A stretch of DNA of 64,000 bases from an uncultured Prevotellaceae bacterium (GCA_900316645.1 ONDP01000012.1:1-64000); one strand, 5' to 3'; shown: positions 7,411-16,436, counted from the stretch's first letter. Numbers and translations are program-made. Notes: generated from the sequence alone by a model not told the origin.

Positions 7411-7680
7411 ATGAGTATAGAGGAAGTAATAGACAGAGTCATCATGTGTCAGCAAACGATAGAGATAGAGTACTGCACACGAAGTGGGCATATCTTTACC
7501 TGTGAGATAACCGACATAGGATATTCTCGATACTATGGTGGCGGGTATATCGTGGCTCGTCGAACAGACTTAGGTGAAGATCGGACATTTAAAGTCAGCA
7601 GGATTATGAGCGTGAACGGTCACTCCTTCTCTCGGATATTTTGGCAGCAAATTGGTGATGAGTTTAAGAGAATATATTAA
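7411..7680 (+). CDS. Stand-alone WYL-like domain protein
   Basis: 89 residues. The pattern IEIEYCTRSGHIFTCEITDIGYS...YIVARRTDLGEDRTFKVSRI resembles the beta-barrel of WYL domains, in which a hydrophobic-E-Y start and a G-E-x-R-T-F-K-x-x-R-I end line a ligand or nucleic-acid pocket. No helix-turn-helix is attached. Known WYL domains sense ligands in transcription factors and defence regulators. It starts 3 bp after dnaB. The assignment is by eye and moderate. Confidence 0.5.
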   Translation: MSIEEVIDRVIMCQQTIEIEYCTRSGHIFTCEITDIGYSRYYGGGYIVARRTDLGEDRTFKVSRIMSVNGHSFSRIFWQQIGDEFKRIY

Positions 7681-7858
7681 TTCACTTGAATGATGTGGCA
7701 ATACAGATTAAAATGCATTTCCTATTTGTCCCATAAATATCAAGTCTGGAGGGTATGTTTGAGGTTGATGTTGGATAGCTTTTATAAAACAGCCAGAACA
7801 TTGGATATGGAGATAATATAGATTGTAGGAATATATTAGGTATTTCAGAGTTTTTTAT

Positions 7859-7866
7859 TAATTTTG
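7859..7866 (+). promoter_or_regulatory. Promoter core TAATTTTG
   Basis: TAATTTTG followed by C, 20 nt upstream of the ATG at 7886. It marks a new transcription unit after the 205-bp gap behind the WYL-like gene. That gap is AT-rich and holds nothing else I can identify. Confidence 0.6.
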
Positions 7867-7885
7867 CAACAAAACTATAATCAGT

Positions 7886-8893
7886 ATGAACAAGGAAATA
7901 GGGAAACAAATTGCTGACATAGTGTGTGATGCATGGAACACGCTTGATAGTTCATTATTCGAGGCCATTCTAAGCGACGATTTTGAATATATTTCTGTGT
8001 GGGTGTTTGAAACGATGAAAGGGAAAGACCGCTATATGGAATACATAAGTGGTAAGTTCGAGTCTATTAGAAAAGGAAACAATCCCGTATCAGCAGAAGT
8101 TATATACCAAAAAATAATAGACAAGTATGTAGTTGTCCTGAATCAGGGCGGTAATATGGCAGCACTCGAACCTACTATAATTGAAGGCAAGCTAAAGAGC
8201 CTTTGGATGCGTCCAGTAGAAATGACATTACCTGCTGTGTTTACTACTAAGAAGCCTAATTCTACTGGAAAACCTAAGGAAGACAGACCAGAAACAGAGT
8301 ACGGAAAAATTTCAAGACTGTTCCTTGAATCTCTCATGTCGAAACAATTTGATGATGTTCAAGAGCTTTTGGCAGATGATGTTATTCAGATTCTCTATGA
8401 CAACAAAGAGTTTTCCGGGATAAATGAAGTTATTGCATACTGGAAGGATTGGCTTGATAGGTGGAATGAACCTGCAGAAAACACAGAATACAAGGTTAAG
8501 TATTGCAAGTATTACGATAGAGATGTACTAAGTATTTACCCTAAAGGGAAAAGAGAACTCTATCAGATGGCCCGATTTGAAAACGGAAAAGTCAAGCAAC
8601 TTATTCTTTGCCCCAATCCACTACAGAGTCCTATGATTCGTTATTGGGACCTGGATCATTCTCCTTTGTTGTTTAAAGACCTAACTGTAATGCCTCACAG
8701 AATGGGGAATGATCTTGAACCACGACAGTATAGGATTCCTTGTATGCGATGTGGATGCAAGTCTGAAAAGCTTCAGTGGTATGAATACTCACATGATGCA
8801 GGGCCTTTAGGCTACAAAGGAGAACTGTCTGTATGTACCAATTGTATGGAGGCTGTAGAGTTTTTGCCAACTATATTACTTAGATATAAATAA
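7886..8893 (+). CDS. NTF2-like (SnoaL-type) protein with C-terminal zinc ribbon
   Basis: 335 residues. Two stretches look like NTF2/SnoaL folds: residues 5-105 (AWNTLDSSLFEAILSDDFEYIS...GKDRYMEYI) and 140-245 (LFLESLMSKQFDDVQELLADDVIQ...GINEVIAYW). The C-terminus has C-x2-C-G-C and, about 36 residues later, C-x2-C (CMRCGC...CTNC), a probable zinc ribbon. Active-site residues cannot be assigned. It is directly followed, with no gap, by another unknown gene. Likely soluble and cytoplasmic; the role is unknown. Confidence 0.6.
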   Translation: MNKEIGKQIADIVCDAWNTLDSSLFEAILSDDFEYISVWVFETMKGKDRYMEYISGKFESIRKGNNPVSAEVIYQKIIDKYVVVLNQGGNMAALEPTIIEGKLKSLWMRPVEMTLPAVFTTKKPNSTGKPKEDRPETEYGKISRLFLESLMSKQFDDVQELLADDVIQILYDNKEFSGINEVIAYWKDWLDRWNEPAENTEYKVKYCKYYDRDVLSIYPKGKRELYQMARFENGKVKQLILCPNPLQSPMIRYWDLDHSPLLFKDLTVMPHRMGNDLEPRQYRIPCMRCGCKSEKLQWYEYSHDAGPLGYKGELSVCTNCMEAVEFLPTILLRYK

Positions 8894-9877
8894 ATGGAAT
8901 TTAAGGTGCCGAAACACAACACACCTGCTGCCACTCTCATTAAAAATTATCAAAATAGGAAGAGTGGAAAGGTAACTGTATCTCGTCGTGAGATTCAGCA
9001 GCGCTTTAATGGTATGGAATGGCGACACCAGAAAAAGATTCTTCTTGCCTTTATAAATGCTGGAGGAGCTGATAGAGAATGGGCAAGTAGGAAAATGTTT
9101 GCCTTTTGGGACAACAGTTTTATACCTGTGGTAAAATCATTTTGGGAGAAATATCATGAAATGCCGCTTTCATGGCTAATTCTTCGATATTTCCCCAAAG
9201 ATTACCTAAAGCAGAATTTGGATAGCTTAAGTCAGGGACGAAACTACTATTATCTTTGTCAGCGCCTCATAGATGAGGAGGATTTTTATTTAGATAAGAA
9301 CCGGTTGTACGAATCTGACATAATTGAATTGTTCAAAATATCAAAGAAAAAGGTTACTGATGAAGAAATAGCAGATGTTTTCTTTTCGATGATAAGAAAA
9401 ATCTGTAGAGGAGAGTACAAATCTGCTTATATGTATGATTGGGATAACGATTACAGCAGTCGTTATGGATGGTCTATCTTGGTTAATATTAAGGTGAGAT
9501 ATATTTTGTCTGAAATAGAATTTTCTTTATGCAGAAAAGGTCTAGCAGATGCGATTCATATGTGGAATCGTAAAATAGCAAAGGAAGTAAAAGAGAGTAA
9601 TGAATATAGAATTATCAGACAAATGGAGATACAGGGCCAGAATATGCAACCAGAGTATCTTGATTTGACAAAGAAATATAGCCTTAAACATCTTGGTTTA
9701 TATGACACTGATAAAGAAAATGAGCCAATTTCTTTACTCAATAGTCGAATAAGTGTTCCAAAGCTGGATCTGGTTAGTCAGTACAGAATTCTCAATAATA
9801 TGAAGATAGAAAATCCTGCTATAGAAAAATTGGTTAATTCATTCAATCTGGAATTATTGGAACAAGTGCCATTTTAG
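8894..9877 (+). CDS. Hypothetical helical protein
   Basis: 327 residues, begins on the base after the previous stop, so the two are translationally coupled. It is rich in lysine, tyrosine and tryptophan and predicted all-helical (WRHQKKILLAFINAGG, WASRKMFAFWDNSF, MPLSWLILRYFPKDYL). Short aromatic helices repeating every 35-40 residues recall HEAT-like or DNA-glycosylase AlkD-like scaffolds, but I cannot support a family. Its neighbours are an NTF2/zinc-ribbon protein and an ADP-ribosylglycohydrolase. Confidence 0.55.
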   Translation: MEFKVPKHNTPAATLIKNYQNRKSGKVTVSRREIQQRFNGMEWRHQKKILLAFINAGGADREWASRKMFAFWDNSFIPVVKSFWEKYHEMPLSWLILRYFPKDYLKQNLDSLSQGRNYYYLCQRLIDEEDFYLDKNRLYESDIIELFKISKKKVTDEEIADVFFSMIRKICRGEYKSAYMYDWDNDYSSRYGWSILVNIKVRYILSEIEFSLCRKGLADAIHMWNRKIAKEVKESNEYRIIRQMEIQGQNMQPEYLDLTKKYSLKHLGLYDTDKENEPISLLNSRISVPKLDLVSQYRILNNMKIENPAIEKLVNSFNLELLEQVPF

Positions 9878-9891
9878 AATACAATAACATA

Positions 9892-10710
9892 ATGAATTTG
9901 AATAATATGGGAAAAGAAAAGATGTTAGGAGCACTGGTAGGCGATATTATCGGTTCAACCTACGAATTTTACAATACAAAGAGGACGGATTTTGAACTCT
10001 TTGAGAATGGTTGCCGTTTTACGGATGATTCTGTGATGACGTTGGCTGTGGCCAAATGGCTACTGGAAGATCCTGCACATACTATCCATTATTTAATCTA
10101 TTGTATGCAAGAACTCGGTGACCATCATCCCAATGCAGGTTATGGTGGACGGTTTGCAGGATGGCTATGTGAAGACAGTCCCCAGCCTTACAACAGCTGG
10201 GGTAATGGGGCTGGCATGCGTGTTAGTCCTGTTGGACTGTATGCCAAGACTCTTGATGAAGCGTTGGCGCTTGCTGCTTTAACGGCATCAGTGAGTCATA
10301 ATCATCCAGAAGGAGTGAAAGGTGCTCAGGCTATAGCCACAAGCGTATTTCTATGCAAGCAAGGGAAGTCGAAACAAGAAATAAAGGAATATGTCGAAAG
10401 AACGTTTGGGTACAACCTGCATCGTTCTATTGCCGAGATTCGTCCAAGATACGGATTTGATGTGTCTTGTCAAGGAAGTGTTCCAGAAGCGATAATCGCC
10501 TTCTTAGAAGGTAACTCCTTTGAGGATGTAATCCGTTTGGCTATCTCATTGGGAGGAGATTCTGATACCATTGGCGCAATGGCTGGAGCGATAGCTGCAT
10601 GTATGTATCCTATCCCAGAAGAGATTGCTGAACGATGCAATGACATTCTTACTGACGATTTAAGGGGAATAAAGGATAATTTTATTCAAATGATTGAAAC
10701 AAATGAATGA
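9892..10710 (+). CDS. ADP-ribosylglycohydrolase (DraG/ARH family)
   Basis: 272 residues; a second possible ATG at 9907 is five codons in. MLGALVGDIIGS (N-terminal glycine motif), FTDDSVMT (first metal site, T-D-D), VSHNHPEG and GGDSDTIGAMAGAIA (second metal site, D-S-D-T) are the hallmarks of the dinuclear-magnesium ARH fold. The enzyme removes ADP-ribose from proteins or small molecules. The full set of metal ligands is present, so it should be active. It overlaps the next gene by 8 nt. A truncated relative lies 0.4 kb downstream. Confidence 0.93.
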   Translation: MNLNNMGKEKMLGALVGDIIGSTYEFYNTKRTDFELFENGCRFTDDSVMTLAVAKWLLEDPAHTIHYLIYCMQELGDHHPNAGYGGRFAGWLCEDSPQPYNSWGNGAGMRVSPVGLYAKTLDEALALAALTASVSHNHPEGVKGAQAIATSVFLCKQGKSKQEIKEYVERTFGYNLHRSIAEIRPRYGFDVSCQGSVPEAIIAFLEGNSFEDVIRLAISLGGDSDTIGAMAGAIAACMYPIPEEIAERCNDILTDDLRGIKDNFIQMIETNE

Positions 10711-11104
10711 AGACGAAAAGAATCTTGATTTAAACGGCCTGACCAATTATGAGGCTTATGAGATAAAAGAGGCTGTTTCTACAATCAATTTTTATGATGT
10801 CGCTGCATTGTCAAAAGGTGACATCATCTACGAATGTTTTAAAAGGCGGTCAGTTAAAACTCGAATTATTTCTGATTTTCTAAAAGGGGAAGTAGATTTT
10901 GATGGAAAGAAATATGGTGCATGGGACTGGAAGGCAGAAATATTAGAAATTTATGATTATAAATGGAATAATGGCACATATCATAAAATCCGGGTGGATC
11001 CCCACAAGAAAGAACAAACATATCGGGTTTCAAACGTACCATGTCAAGGCCAGCCAAAACTTTATTCTGAGGATGTTTACAAGTACCTCATTGGAAAGGA
11101 ATAG
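10703..11104 (+). CDS. Hypothetical protein between two ADP-ribosylglycohydrolase genes
   Basis: 133 residues from the ATG in the overlap with the previous gene (an in-frame TTG at 10694 is less likely). Contains YDVAALSKGDIIYECFKRRSVKTRIISDFLKGEVDFDGKKYGAWDWKAEIL and later KIRVDPHKKEQTYRVSN, an alpha-beta protein rich in basic and aromatic residues. No family recognised. Its 8-nt overlap with the glycohydrolase suggests a functional partner, for example a substrate or binding protein. Confidence 0.5.
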   Translation: MNEDEKNLDLNGLTNYEAYEIKEAVSTINFYDVAALSKGDIIYECFKRRSVKTRIISDFLKGEVDFDGKKYGAWDWKAEILEIYDYKWNNGTYHKIRVDPHKKEQTYRVSNVPCQGQPKLYSEDVYKYLIGKE

Positions 11105-11128
11105 ATAGATTTGTCATATGGCTATAAG

Positions 11129-11497
11129 ATGGAAAGAATTATAGACAGAATTAAAGGAACTATATATGGACAAGCAATCGGTGATGCTCTCGGACTTGGT
11201 ACAGAGGGTATGACTGATGAAGATATGGCTTGGAAATATCCTAATGGTATTAGGCATTATAGCGATATATTTCAGGACAGGCACCGCAAGAGATGGAAGA
11301 TTGGTGACTGGACTGACGACACAGACATGATGCTTTGTATAGCAAATGCAGTCATAAAGGACAAAGGAGTGAATCTTACCAGTATTGCCCAAAACTTCAA
11401 AGACTGGGCTGATGGTGAACCTATGGGTATTGGCGAAACCACTTACAAAGTGCTTAGTTTTGGCGATTATGTCGTGGGTGTCAAGGGACAGGAGTGA
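11129..11497 (+). pseudogene. Truncated ADP-ribosylglycohydrolase
   Basis: 122 residues from ATG 11129. It has the N-terminal half of the ARH fold: IKGTIYGQAIGDALGLGTEGM, the first metal site DWTDDTDMM and DGEPMGIGETTYKVL. It ends after SFGDYVVGVKGQE, whereas family members run to about 300 residues and carry a second D-x-D-T metal site. The following 110 bp do not continue the fold in any frame, so this is a deletion rather than a simple frameshift. It is diverged from the intact copy upstream and represents a different subfamily. Probably inactive. Confidence 0.7.
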
Positions 11498-11551
11498 AAC
11501 ATCTAAAAAATGTTTTTCAATTAGAAAAGCTACTCTTTATTAAAATTTTTG

Positions 11552-11559
11552 TATCTTTG
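11552..11559 (+). promoter_or_regulatory. Promoter core TATCTTTG for the RhuM gene
   Basis: TATCTTTG 51 nt upstream of the ATG at 11611; TTAAAATTTTTG immediately before it gives the usual AT-rich spacer. Confidence 0.6.
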
Positions 11560-11610
11560 TAGTCAGAAATAAGATAGGAGCATAGAGTTGAAATAACTTT
11601 CTAAAAATAT

Positions 11611-12648
11611 ATGGCAAAACGAAGAGAAATAAGAAATAGTACAGCAGAGTTTCTGATCTTCCAGATAGAAGGGAAGGAACAGGGTATCGAGGTTTACTAT
11701 AAAGACAAGACGGTATGGTGTACTCAAAAAGCAATGGGTATGTTGTTTGACTGTACATCTGATAATATTAGTGTACATTTACAGAATATCTATGAAACAG
11801 ATGAACTGAAGAAAGAGGCAACTACCGAGAAAATTTCGGTAGTTCGACGTGAGGGTAACAGGGATGTGAATCGCACCCTTCAATTTTACAATCTTGATGC
11901 CATCATTAGCGTTGGCTATCGTGTCAACTCTATCCGTGCCACTCAGTTCCGGCAATGGGCTACGAGTGTACTGCGGGAATATGCCATTCGTGGCTATGTG
12001 TTGGACAGAAAACGCATGGAGAATGGTACATTCCTTGATGAGGACTACTTCGAACATCTGTTGGCAGAGATACGGGAGATTCGTCTTTCGGAACGTCGGT
12101 TCTACCAGAAACTGACGGATATCTATGCAACTGCCGTTGATTATAATCGGGATGCTCCTACTACAAGGTTGTTCTTCAAGATGATGCAGAATAAGATGCA
12201 CTATGCCGTTCATGGGCGTACTGCTGCTGAACTGATTGTGGAACGGGCTGATGCGGAGCAGGAGCACATGGGACTGACGACTTGGGAGAATGCACCCGAT
12301 GGAAAAATAGTGAAGACGGATGTGACGATTGCAAAGAATTATTTGAAGGAGGTGGAATTGGCTGACATGGGACAGTTGGTGAATGGTGTGCTTGAATTGG
12401 CTGAACGGATGGCGAAGCGGCATATACCTATGACCATGGAGGATTGGGCTAAGCAGATTGACACGATTCTTGCTGCTGGTGGTAATAATGTGCTACAGAC
12501 AGCAGGTAGTGTGAGTGCAGAAGAAGCCAAGAAGCATGCTGAAACAGAGTTCGAAAAATACCGTATCATTCAAGATCGTTTATTCCAAAGTGACTTTGAT
12601 AAGTTTTTGGGAGAATTACCTTTGTTAGACAATAACGACGACTCATGA
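11611..12648 (+). CDS. RhuM family protein
   Basis: 345 residues. It shows the RhuM family layout: a winged-helix-like N-terminus (VYYKDKTVWCTQKAMGMLFDCTSDNISVHLQNIYETDEL), then REGNRDVNRTLQFYNLDAIISVGYRVNSIRATQFRQWATSVLREYAIRGYVLD, a block very characteristic of the family. A C-terminal helical region follows (DAPTTRLFFKMMQNKMHYAVHGRTAAELI). RhuM proteins were named in a Salmonella pathogenicity island and are widespread in mobile and defence-related islands; their biochemical role is not settled. It has its own promoter and no toxin or restriction partner beside it. Confidence 0.9.
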   Translation: MAKRREIRNSTAEFLIFQIEGKEQGIEVYYKDKTVWCTQKAMGMLFDCTSDNISVHLQNIYETDELKKEATTEKISVVRREGNRDVNRTLQFYNLDAIISVGYRVNSIRATQFRQWATSVLREYAIRGYVLDRKRMENGTFLDEDYFEHLLAEIREIRLSERRFYQKLTDIYATAVDYNRDAPTTRLFFKMMQNKMHYAVHGRTAAELIVERADAEQEHMGLTTWENAPDGKIVKTDVTIAKNYLKEVELADMGQLVNGVLELAERMAKRHIPMTMEDWAKQIDTILAAGGNNVLQTAGSVSAEEAKKHAETEFEKYRIIQDRLFQSDFDKFLGELPLLDNNDDS

Positions 12649-12719
12649 CTATCATACAAATCTTTCTAATAATCTGTGGGGCTATTACTGTAATAGCATT
12701 TCTTTTTGCGATTTTTTTG

Positions 12720-12727
12720 TATTTTTG
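12720..12727 (+). promoter_or_regulatory. Promoter core TATTTTTG for the sigma-fusion gene
   Basis: TATTTTTG followed by C. It contains a TTG in frame with the gene downstream, which could be mistaken for a start codon. Transcription should begin near 12733, so the true start is the ATG at 12746 with a leader of roughly 13 nt. Confidence 0.65.
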
Positions 12728-12745
12728 CAGAAAATATATCGAGCT

Positions 12746-13852
12746 ATGTACTATCAGCGACTGTCAGACGAAGAGATTCTGAACGGTTTCCGCAAAGGCG
12801 ATGCCGGCATTATCCGTGAGTATTTCTACGGGTACTGTCAGGTGGGCTATAACATTTTTGCCCAGCGATACCAATTGCGCGATAAGGAGAACCTGGACTT
12901 TATGTCGCTGGCTCACCAGTATGCGCTGTACCTGATGGAGCACGACTGGAAGCCACTGGAGGATCACTCGCCAAATGTGAGTCTGAAGACGTGGCTCATC
13001 AACGGGTTCCGCTATGTGGTACTTGATGCACTGAAATGGTACCGAAAGGAGTACGGCAGCATTACGTTCGAGGACTATCTGATGTCGTTCGACGTGACCA
13101 GCGACCTGCGGCTGCAATTCAACAAAATGGTGGAGGACGTGTGCGACCATGCACCGTTGGACCGTCAGGAACGGCTGATTATTGACATGCTACTGTTGCA
13201 GGGATTCAAGTCGAAGGAGATAGCTGCGCAGATGGGAATGACACCATCTGCCATCTCGCAGAAGTACAAGAAACTGAAGGAACAGTTTATTGTTCCGTAC
13301 TTTAAAAAGTATTTCGATATGGATTTGGAAATGCCTGAGGTAATGGATGATATGGCCATTCTGCATAGAGAAGCTACGATGGGCAAGGCCAAGATGTCGA
13401 TGCCTGTACCGCCTATGTCGGGTTCTATGGCAGAGTCAATGGCATGCGAGGATATGGACTTTAGCAGAGAAGAAATTATGGAGCAGAAGAGGACAACACC
13501 GGAGTTTATCACGGAACTGCAGCCGAACGAAATCTTTGTGTTCGGCAGCAACCTGAAGGGAATGCACGGCGGTGGTGCAGCGTATATAGCCTACCGCAAG
13601 TTTGGAGCCATTATGGGGCAGGGTGTAGGTCTGCAAGGACAGAGCTACGGCATACCTACGATGCAGGGTGGGGTAGAAACCATCCGTCCGTATGTGGATG
13701 AGTTTATCCAGTTTGCCAAGGAACATCCAGACTTGACGTTCCTCGTGACGCGTATCGGATGCGGTATTGCAGGCTTCACAGACGATGAAATATCACCGCT
13801 GTTTGTGAAGGCTCATGATGTGGAGAATATCGTGCTGCCACCACGATGGTAA
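12746..13852 (+). CDS. Sigma-70-like factor fused to an A1S_2505-type (macro-like) domain
   Basis: 368 residues. Residues 1-190 are an ECF-like sigma factor: region 2 (EEILNGFRKGDAGIIREYFYGYC...SLKTWLINGFRYVVLDALKWYRKEY) and region 4 helix-turn-helix (LLLQGFKSKEIAAQMGMTPSAISQKYKKLKE). A methionine/proline-rich linker follows. Residues 265-368 match the small domain annotated as A1S_2505 phage non-structural protein: IFVFGSNLKGMHGGGAAYIAYRKFGA...QSYGIPTM...FLVTRIGCGIAGFTDDEI. That domain resembles a nucleotide-binding macro-like fold. clpS starts 22 bp downstream, so regulation of the proteolysis cluster by this protein is plausible but inferred. Confidence 0.8.
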   Translation: MYYQRLSDEEILNGFRKGDAGIIREYFYGYCQVGYNIFAQRYQLRDKENLDFMSLAHQYALYLMEHDWKPLEDHSPNVSLKTWLINGFRYVVLDALKWYRKEYGSITFEDYLMSFDVTSDLRLQFNKMVEDVCDHAPLDRQERLIIDMLLLQGFKSKEIAAQMGMTPSAISQKYKKLKEQFIVPYFKKYFDMDLEMPEVMDDMAILHREATMGKAKMSMPVPPMSGSMAESMACEDMDFSREEIMEQKRTTPEFITELQPNEIFVFGSNLKGMHGGGAAYIAYRKFGAIMGQGVGLQGQSYGIPTMQGGVETIRPYVDEFIQFAKEHPDLTFLVTRIGCGIAGFTDDEISPLFVKAHDVENIVLPPRW

Positions 13853-13874
13853 TGAGCATGGAAATGTGTAAAAT

Positions 13875-14183
13875 ATGGCAAAAGAACAGTCACAATTGAG
13901 AGAGCGGCAACGGACCGATTTGAGGGAGCCGCGACGATATAAGGTCATCATCTACAACGATGATTTCACGACGATGGAGTTTGTGGTAATGATTCTGAAG
14001 CAGGTGTTCCTGAAGAGTGAGGAAGAGGCAGAGGCGCTGATGCTGCAGGTGCACCACTCCGACAAAGCGGTGGTGGGCATCTATAGTTACGACATTGCAG
14101 TATCGAAGGCACGCAAGGCGACCACAATGGCGCGCGAGCAAGGCTATCCACTGAGATTAACCGTTGAGAAAGAGGAGGATTAG
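13875..14183 (+). CDS. clpS: ClpS, N-degron adaptor for ClpA
   Basis: 102 residues. Core motif YKVIIYNDDFTTMEFVVMIL (residues 22-41) has the D-D that, in ClpS structures, binds the alpha-amino group of N-degrons. M-L-Q-V-H-H...GIYSYDIAVSKA follows as in the family. It delivers proteins with bulky hydrophobic N-termini to ClpAP. It is 3 bp upstream of clpA and just after the sigma-fusion gene. Confidence 0.95.
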   Translation: MAKEQSQLRERQRTDLREPRRYKVIIYNDDFTTMEFVVMILKQVFLKSEEEAEALMLQVHHSDKAVVGIYSYDIAVSKARKATTMAREQGYPLRLTVEKEED

Positions 14184-14186
14184 CAA

Positions 14187-16436
14187 ATGGCAGAGATCAA
14201 ACAGACTTTAAGAGTGTCGAGGGCACTTAACAAAGCCTACGAGTGCTGTAAGGAATACAGACATGAATTTATCATGCCGGAGCATCTGCTATTGGCGTTG
14301 CTGGAGGAATTTAATTTCAATGCGGCAGTGAACATCTTCTATAGTCCATACCAGTTGGAAGACCGTATTAAGGAATATCTTGAGGGCGTGGAGTCGTTGC
14401 CTGAAGGGACTGAATACGTTCCTGAGGCTTCTGCGCAGATGGGAAAAGTGATAGAACTGGCAGTAGAGCAAGTGAATTCGAGCAGTGCCAAAGCATTGGA
14501 CATTCCACATTTGACAAGAGGAATACTGGCGCTTGAGGATTCGTGGGCTGCCTATTTACTGAAAGACTGTCTCTATGGTAAGGAGGCTAACTTTATGAGT
14601 CAGCTGATAAACTTCTGTGACTTTGACGATGAACTGGAGGAGAAAGGTGAACAGTCGGGCGATAAAGCTGCATGGAAGAAACTGGTGACCTGCATGAACG
14701 ACCTGTACAAAGAGCAGAACCCGCTGATTGGCAGGGAGCAGGAGCTGCAGCGGACCATTCAGGTGTTGTGCCGTAGAGATAAGAACAATCCGCTACATGT
14801 GGGTGAACCAGGTGTGGGTAAGACAGCACTTGTATGGGGACTGGCTCGGATGATAGAGGAAGGCAGAGTGCCTGACCGACTGAAGGGGTGTAGGATTTAC
14901 CAGCTCGACATGGGAACGCTGCTGGCAGGAACGCAATATCGTGGCGACTTCGAGAACCGCATCAAGATGATTATGGACGGTGTGGCTGCTGAACAGGACA
15001 ATCCTGCTGAACCCGTGGCCAACATCGTGTATATCGACGAAATACATACGATGGTGGGAGCCGGTGCTACCAGCGACAGCGCGATGGATGCGTCGAATAT
15101 GCTGAAACCCTATCTGGAAGCAGGAACCATCCGCTTTATCGGTTCTACGACCTACGAGGAGTATAATCGCTATTTCTCGCGTTCGAAGGGTATCGTGCGC
15201 CGTTTTCAGCAGATTGACATTCCAGAACCGACTGTTGACGAGGCGAAGCATATCCTTCGACAGTTGCAGCCCAGATACGAGGAGTTTCACCATGTGAAAT
15301 ACGACGACGAGGCGATTGATTTTGCAATTGAGGCAAGTGCAAAGTATGTGAACGACCGTTTCTTGCCTGATAAAGCTATCGACCTGATAGACGAGGCGGG
15401 AGCGAGCTTCGAAGTAAGAGGTAAGATGGCTGATGTCGGATGTCTGATGGCTGATGTAAGAGTGACCAAAGCGGATATTGCGGACGTGCTGGCAAAGACG
15501 TGCAAGGTGGATGCGTTGGCTGTGGCCGAGGATGACGACTACCAGCGATTGGAAAGTCTGGCTCCGCGAATGCTCTCACAGATTTACGGACAGGATGAAG
15601 CCATCCGTCAGGTGGTGGAATCTGTGCAGATGTCACGGGCAGGGTTGTTGGATGATAACAAACCGCTGGCCTCGCTGCTCTTCGTCGGACCAACTGGTGT
15701 GGGAAAGACAGAAGTTGCACGGGTACTGGCCAAAGAGCTGGGCATAGAACTGATACGTTTCGACATGAGTGAATATACGGAGAAACATACTGTTGCCAAG
15801 CTTATCGGCTCTCCGGCTGGCTATGTGGGATATGAGGATGGTGGACTGTTGACAGATGCCATTCGAAAGTCGCCCAATGCCGTGCTGCTGCTCGATGAGA
15901 TAGAAAAGGCCCATCAGGATATCTATAACATCCTGTTGCAGGTGATGGACTATGCCCGACTGACTGACAACAAAGGGCGCAAGGCAGACTTCCGCAACGT
16001 GATACTCATCATGACTTCGAATGCAGGGGCACAGTTTGCCGGTCAAACCATCGGATTCAATCATAACGTCAGTCGTGGTGAGGCGATGATGAAACAGGTG
16101 AAGCGGGTATTCAAGCCGGAATTCATTAACCGTCTTTCAGGTACTGTCGTGTTCCATGATATGGACAAACAGATGGCAACACTCATTCTGCAGAAGAAGT
16201 TGCGAGAACTGGAAGCTAAGTTGGCAGCCAAGCAGGTGAAAATGACGCTTACAGAGGATGCTTTCGACCATCTGTTGAAAGAGGGCTATACGCAGGAATA
16301 TGGTGCCCGCGAGATGGATCGTGTCATCGCTCAGCAGTTGAAACCCTTGCTGATGCGTGAGATACTGTTTGGAAGTCTGAAACAGGGTGGAACAGTAACT
16401 GTTGATGTGAAGGATGGCAGTCTGGCAATTGGATGA
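14187..16436 (+). CDS. clpA: ClpA, ATP-dependent unfoldase of ClpAP
   Basis: 749 residues. Clp N-domain (1-145), AAA1 with Walker A GEPGVGKT (about 206-213) and Walker B NIVYIDEIH (about 280), AAA2 with GPTGVGKT (501-508) and VLLLDEIEKAHQ (about 566). The ClpP-docking tripeptide is IGF near residue 620 in the ClpA-type loop. No ClpB middle domain is present. A short peptide (residues 413-425, GKMADVGCLMADV) between AAA1 and AAA2 is encoded by a GATGGCTGATGTC-type repeat also found in the MFS gene at 17731. clpP is not in this window. Confidence 0.95.
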   Translation: MAEIKQTLRVSRALNKAYECCKEYRHEFIMPEHLLLALLEEFNFNAAVNIFYSPYQLEDRIKEYLEGVESLPEGTEYVPEASAQMGKVIELAVEQVNSSSAKALDIPHLTRGILALEDSWAAYLLKDCLYGKEANFMSQLINFCDFDDELEEKGEQSGDKAAWKKLVTCMNDLYKEQNPLIGREQELQRTIQVLCRRDKNNPLHVGEPGVGKTALVWGLARMIEEGRVPDRLKGCRIYQLDMGTLLAGTQYRGDFENRIKMIMDGVAAEQDNPAEPVANIVYIDEIHTMVGAGATSDSAMDASNMLKPYLEAGTIRFIGSTTYEEYNRYFSRSKGIVRRFQQIDIPEPTVDEAKHILRQLQPRYEEFHHVKYDDEAIDFAIEASAKYVNDRFLPDKAIDLIDEAGASFEVRGKMADVGCLMADVRVTKADIADVLAKTCKVDALAVAEDDDYQRLESLAPRMLSQIYGQDEAIRQVVESVQMSRAGLLDDNKPLASLLFVGPTGVGKTEVARVLAKELGIELIRFDMSEYTEKHTVAKLIGSPAGYVGYEDGGLLTDAIRKSPNAVLLLDEIEKAHQDIYNILLQVMDYARLTDNKGRKADFRNVILIMTSNAGAQFAGQTIGFNHNVSRGEAMMKQVKRVFKPEFINRLSGTVVFHDMDKQMATLILQKKLRELEAKLAAKQVKMTLTEDAFDHLLKEGYTQEYGAREMDRVIAQQLKPLLMREILFGSLKQGGTVTVDVKDGSLAIG
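15424..15458. repeat. In-frame GCTGATG-type micro-repeat inside clpA
   Basis: Tandem variants of GATG(G/T)CTGATG(T) run for about 35 bp and encode KMADVGCLMADVR in the linker between the two AAA modules. The same words recur in the MFS gene at 17731-17780. Confidence 0.6.
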
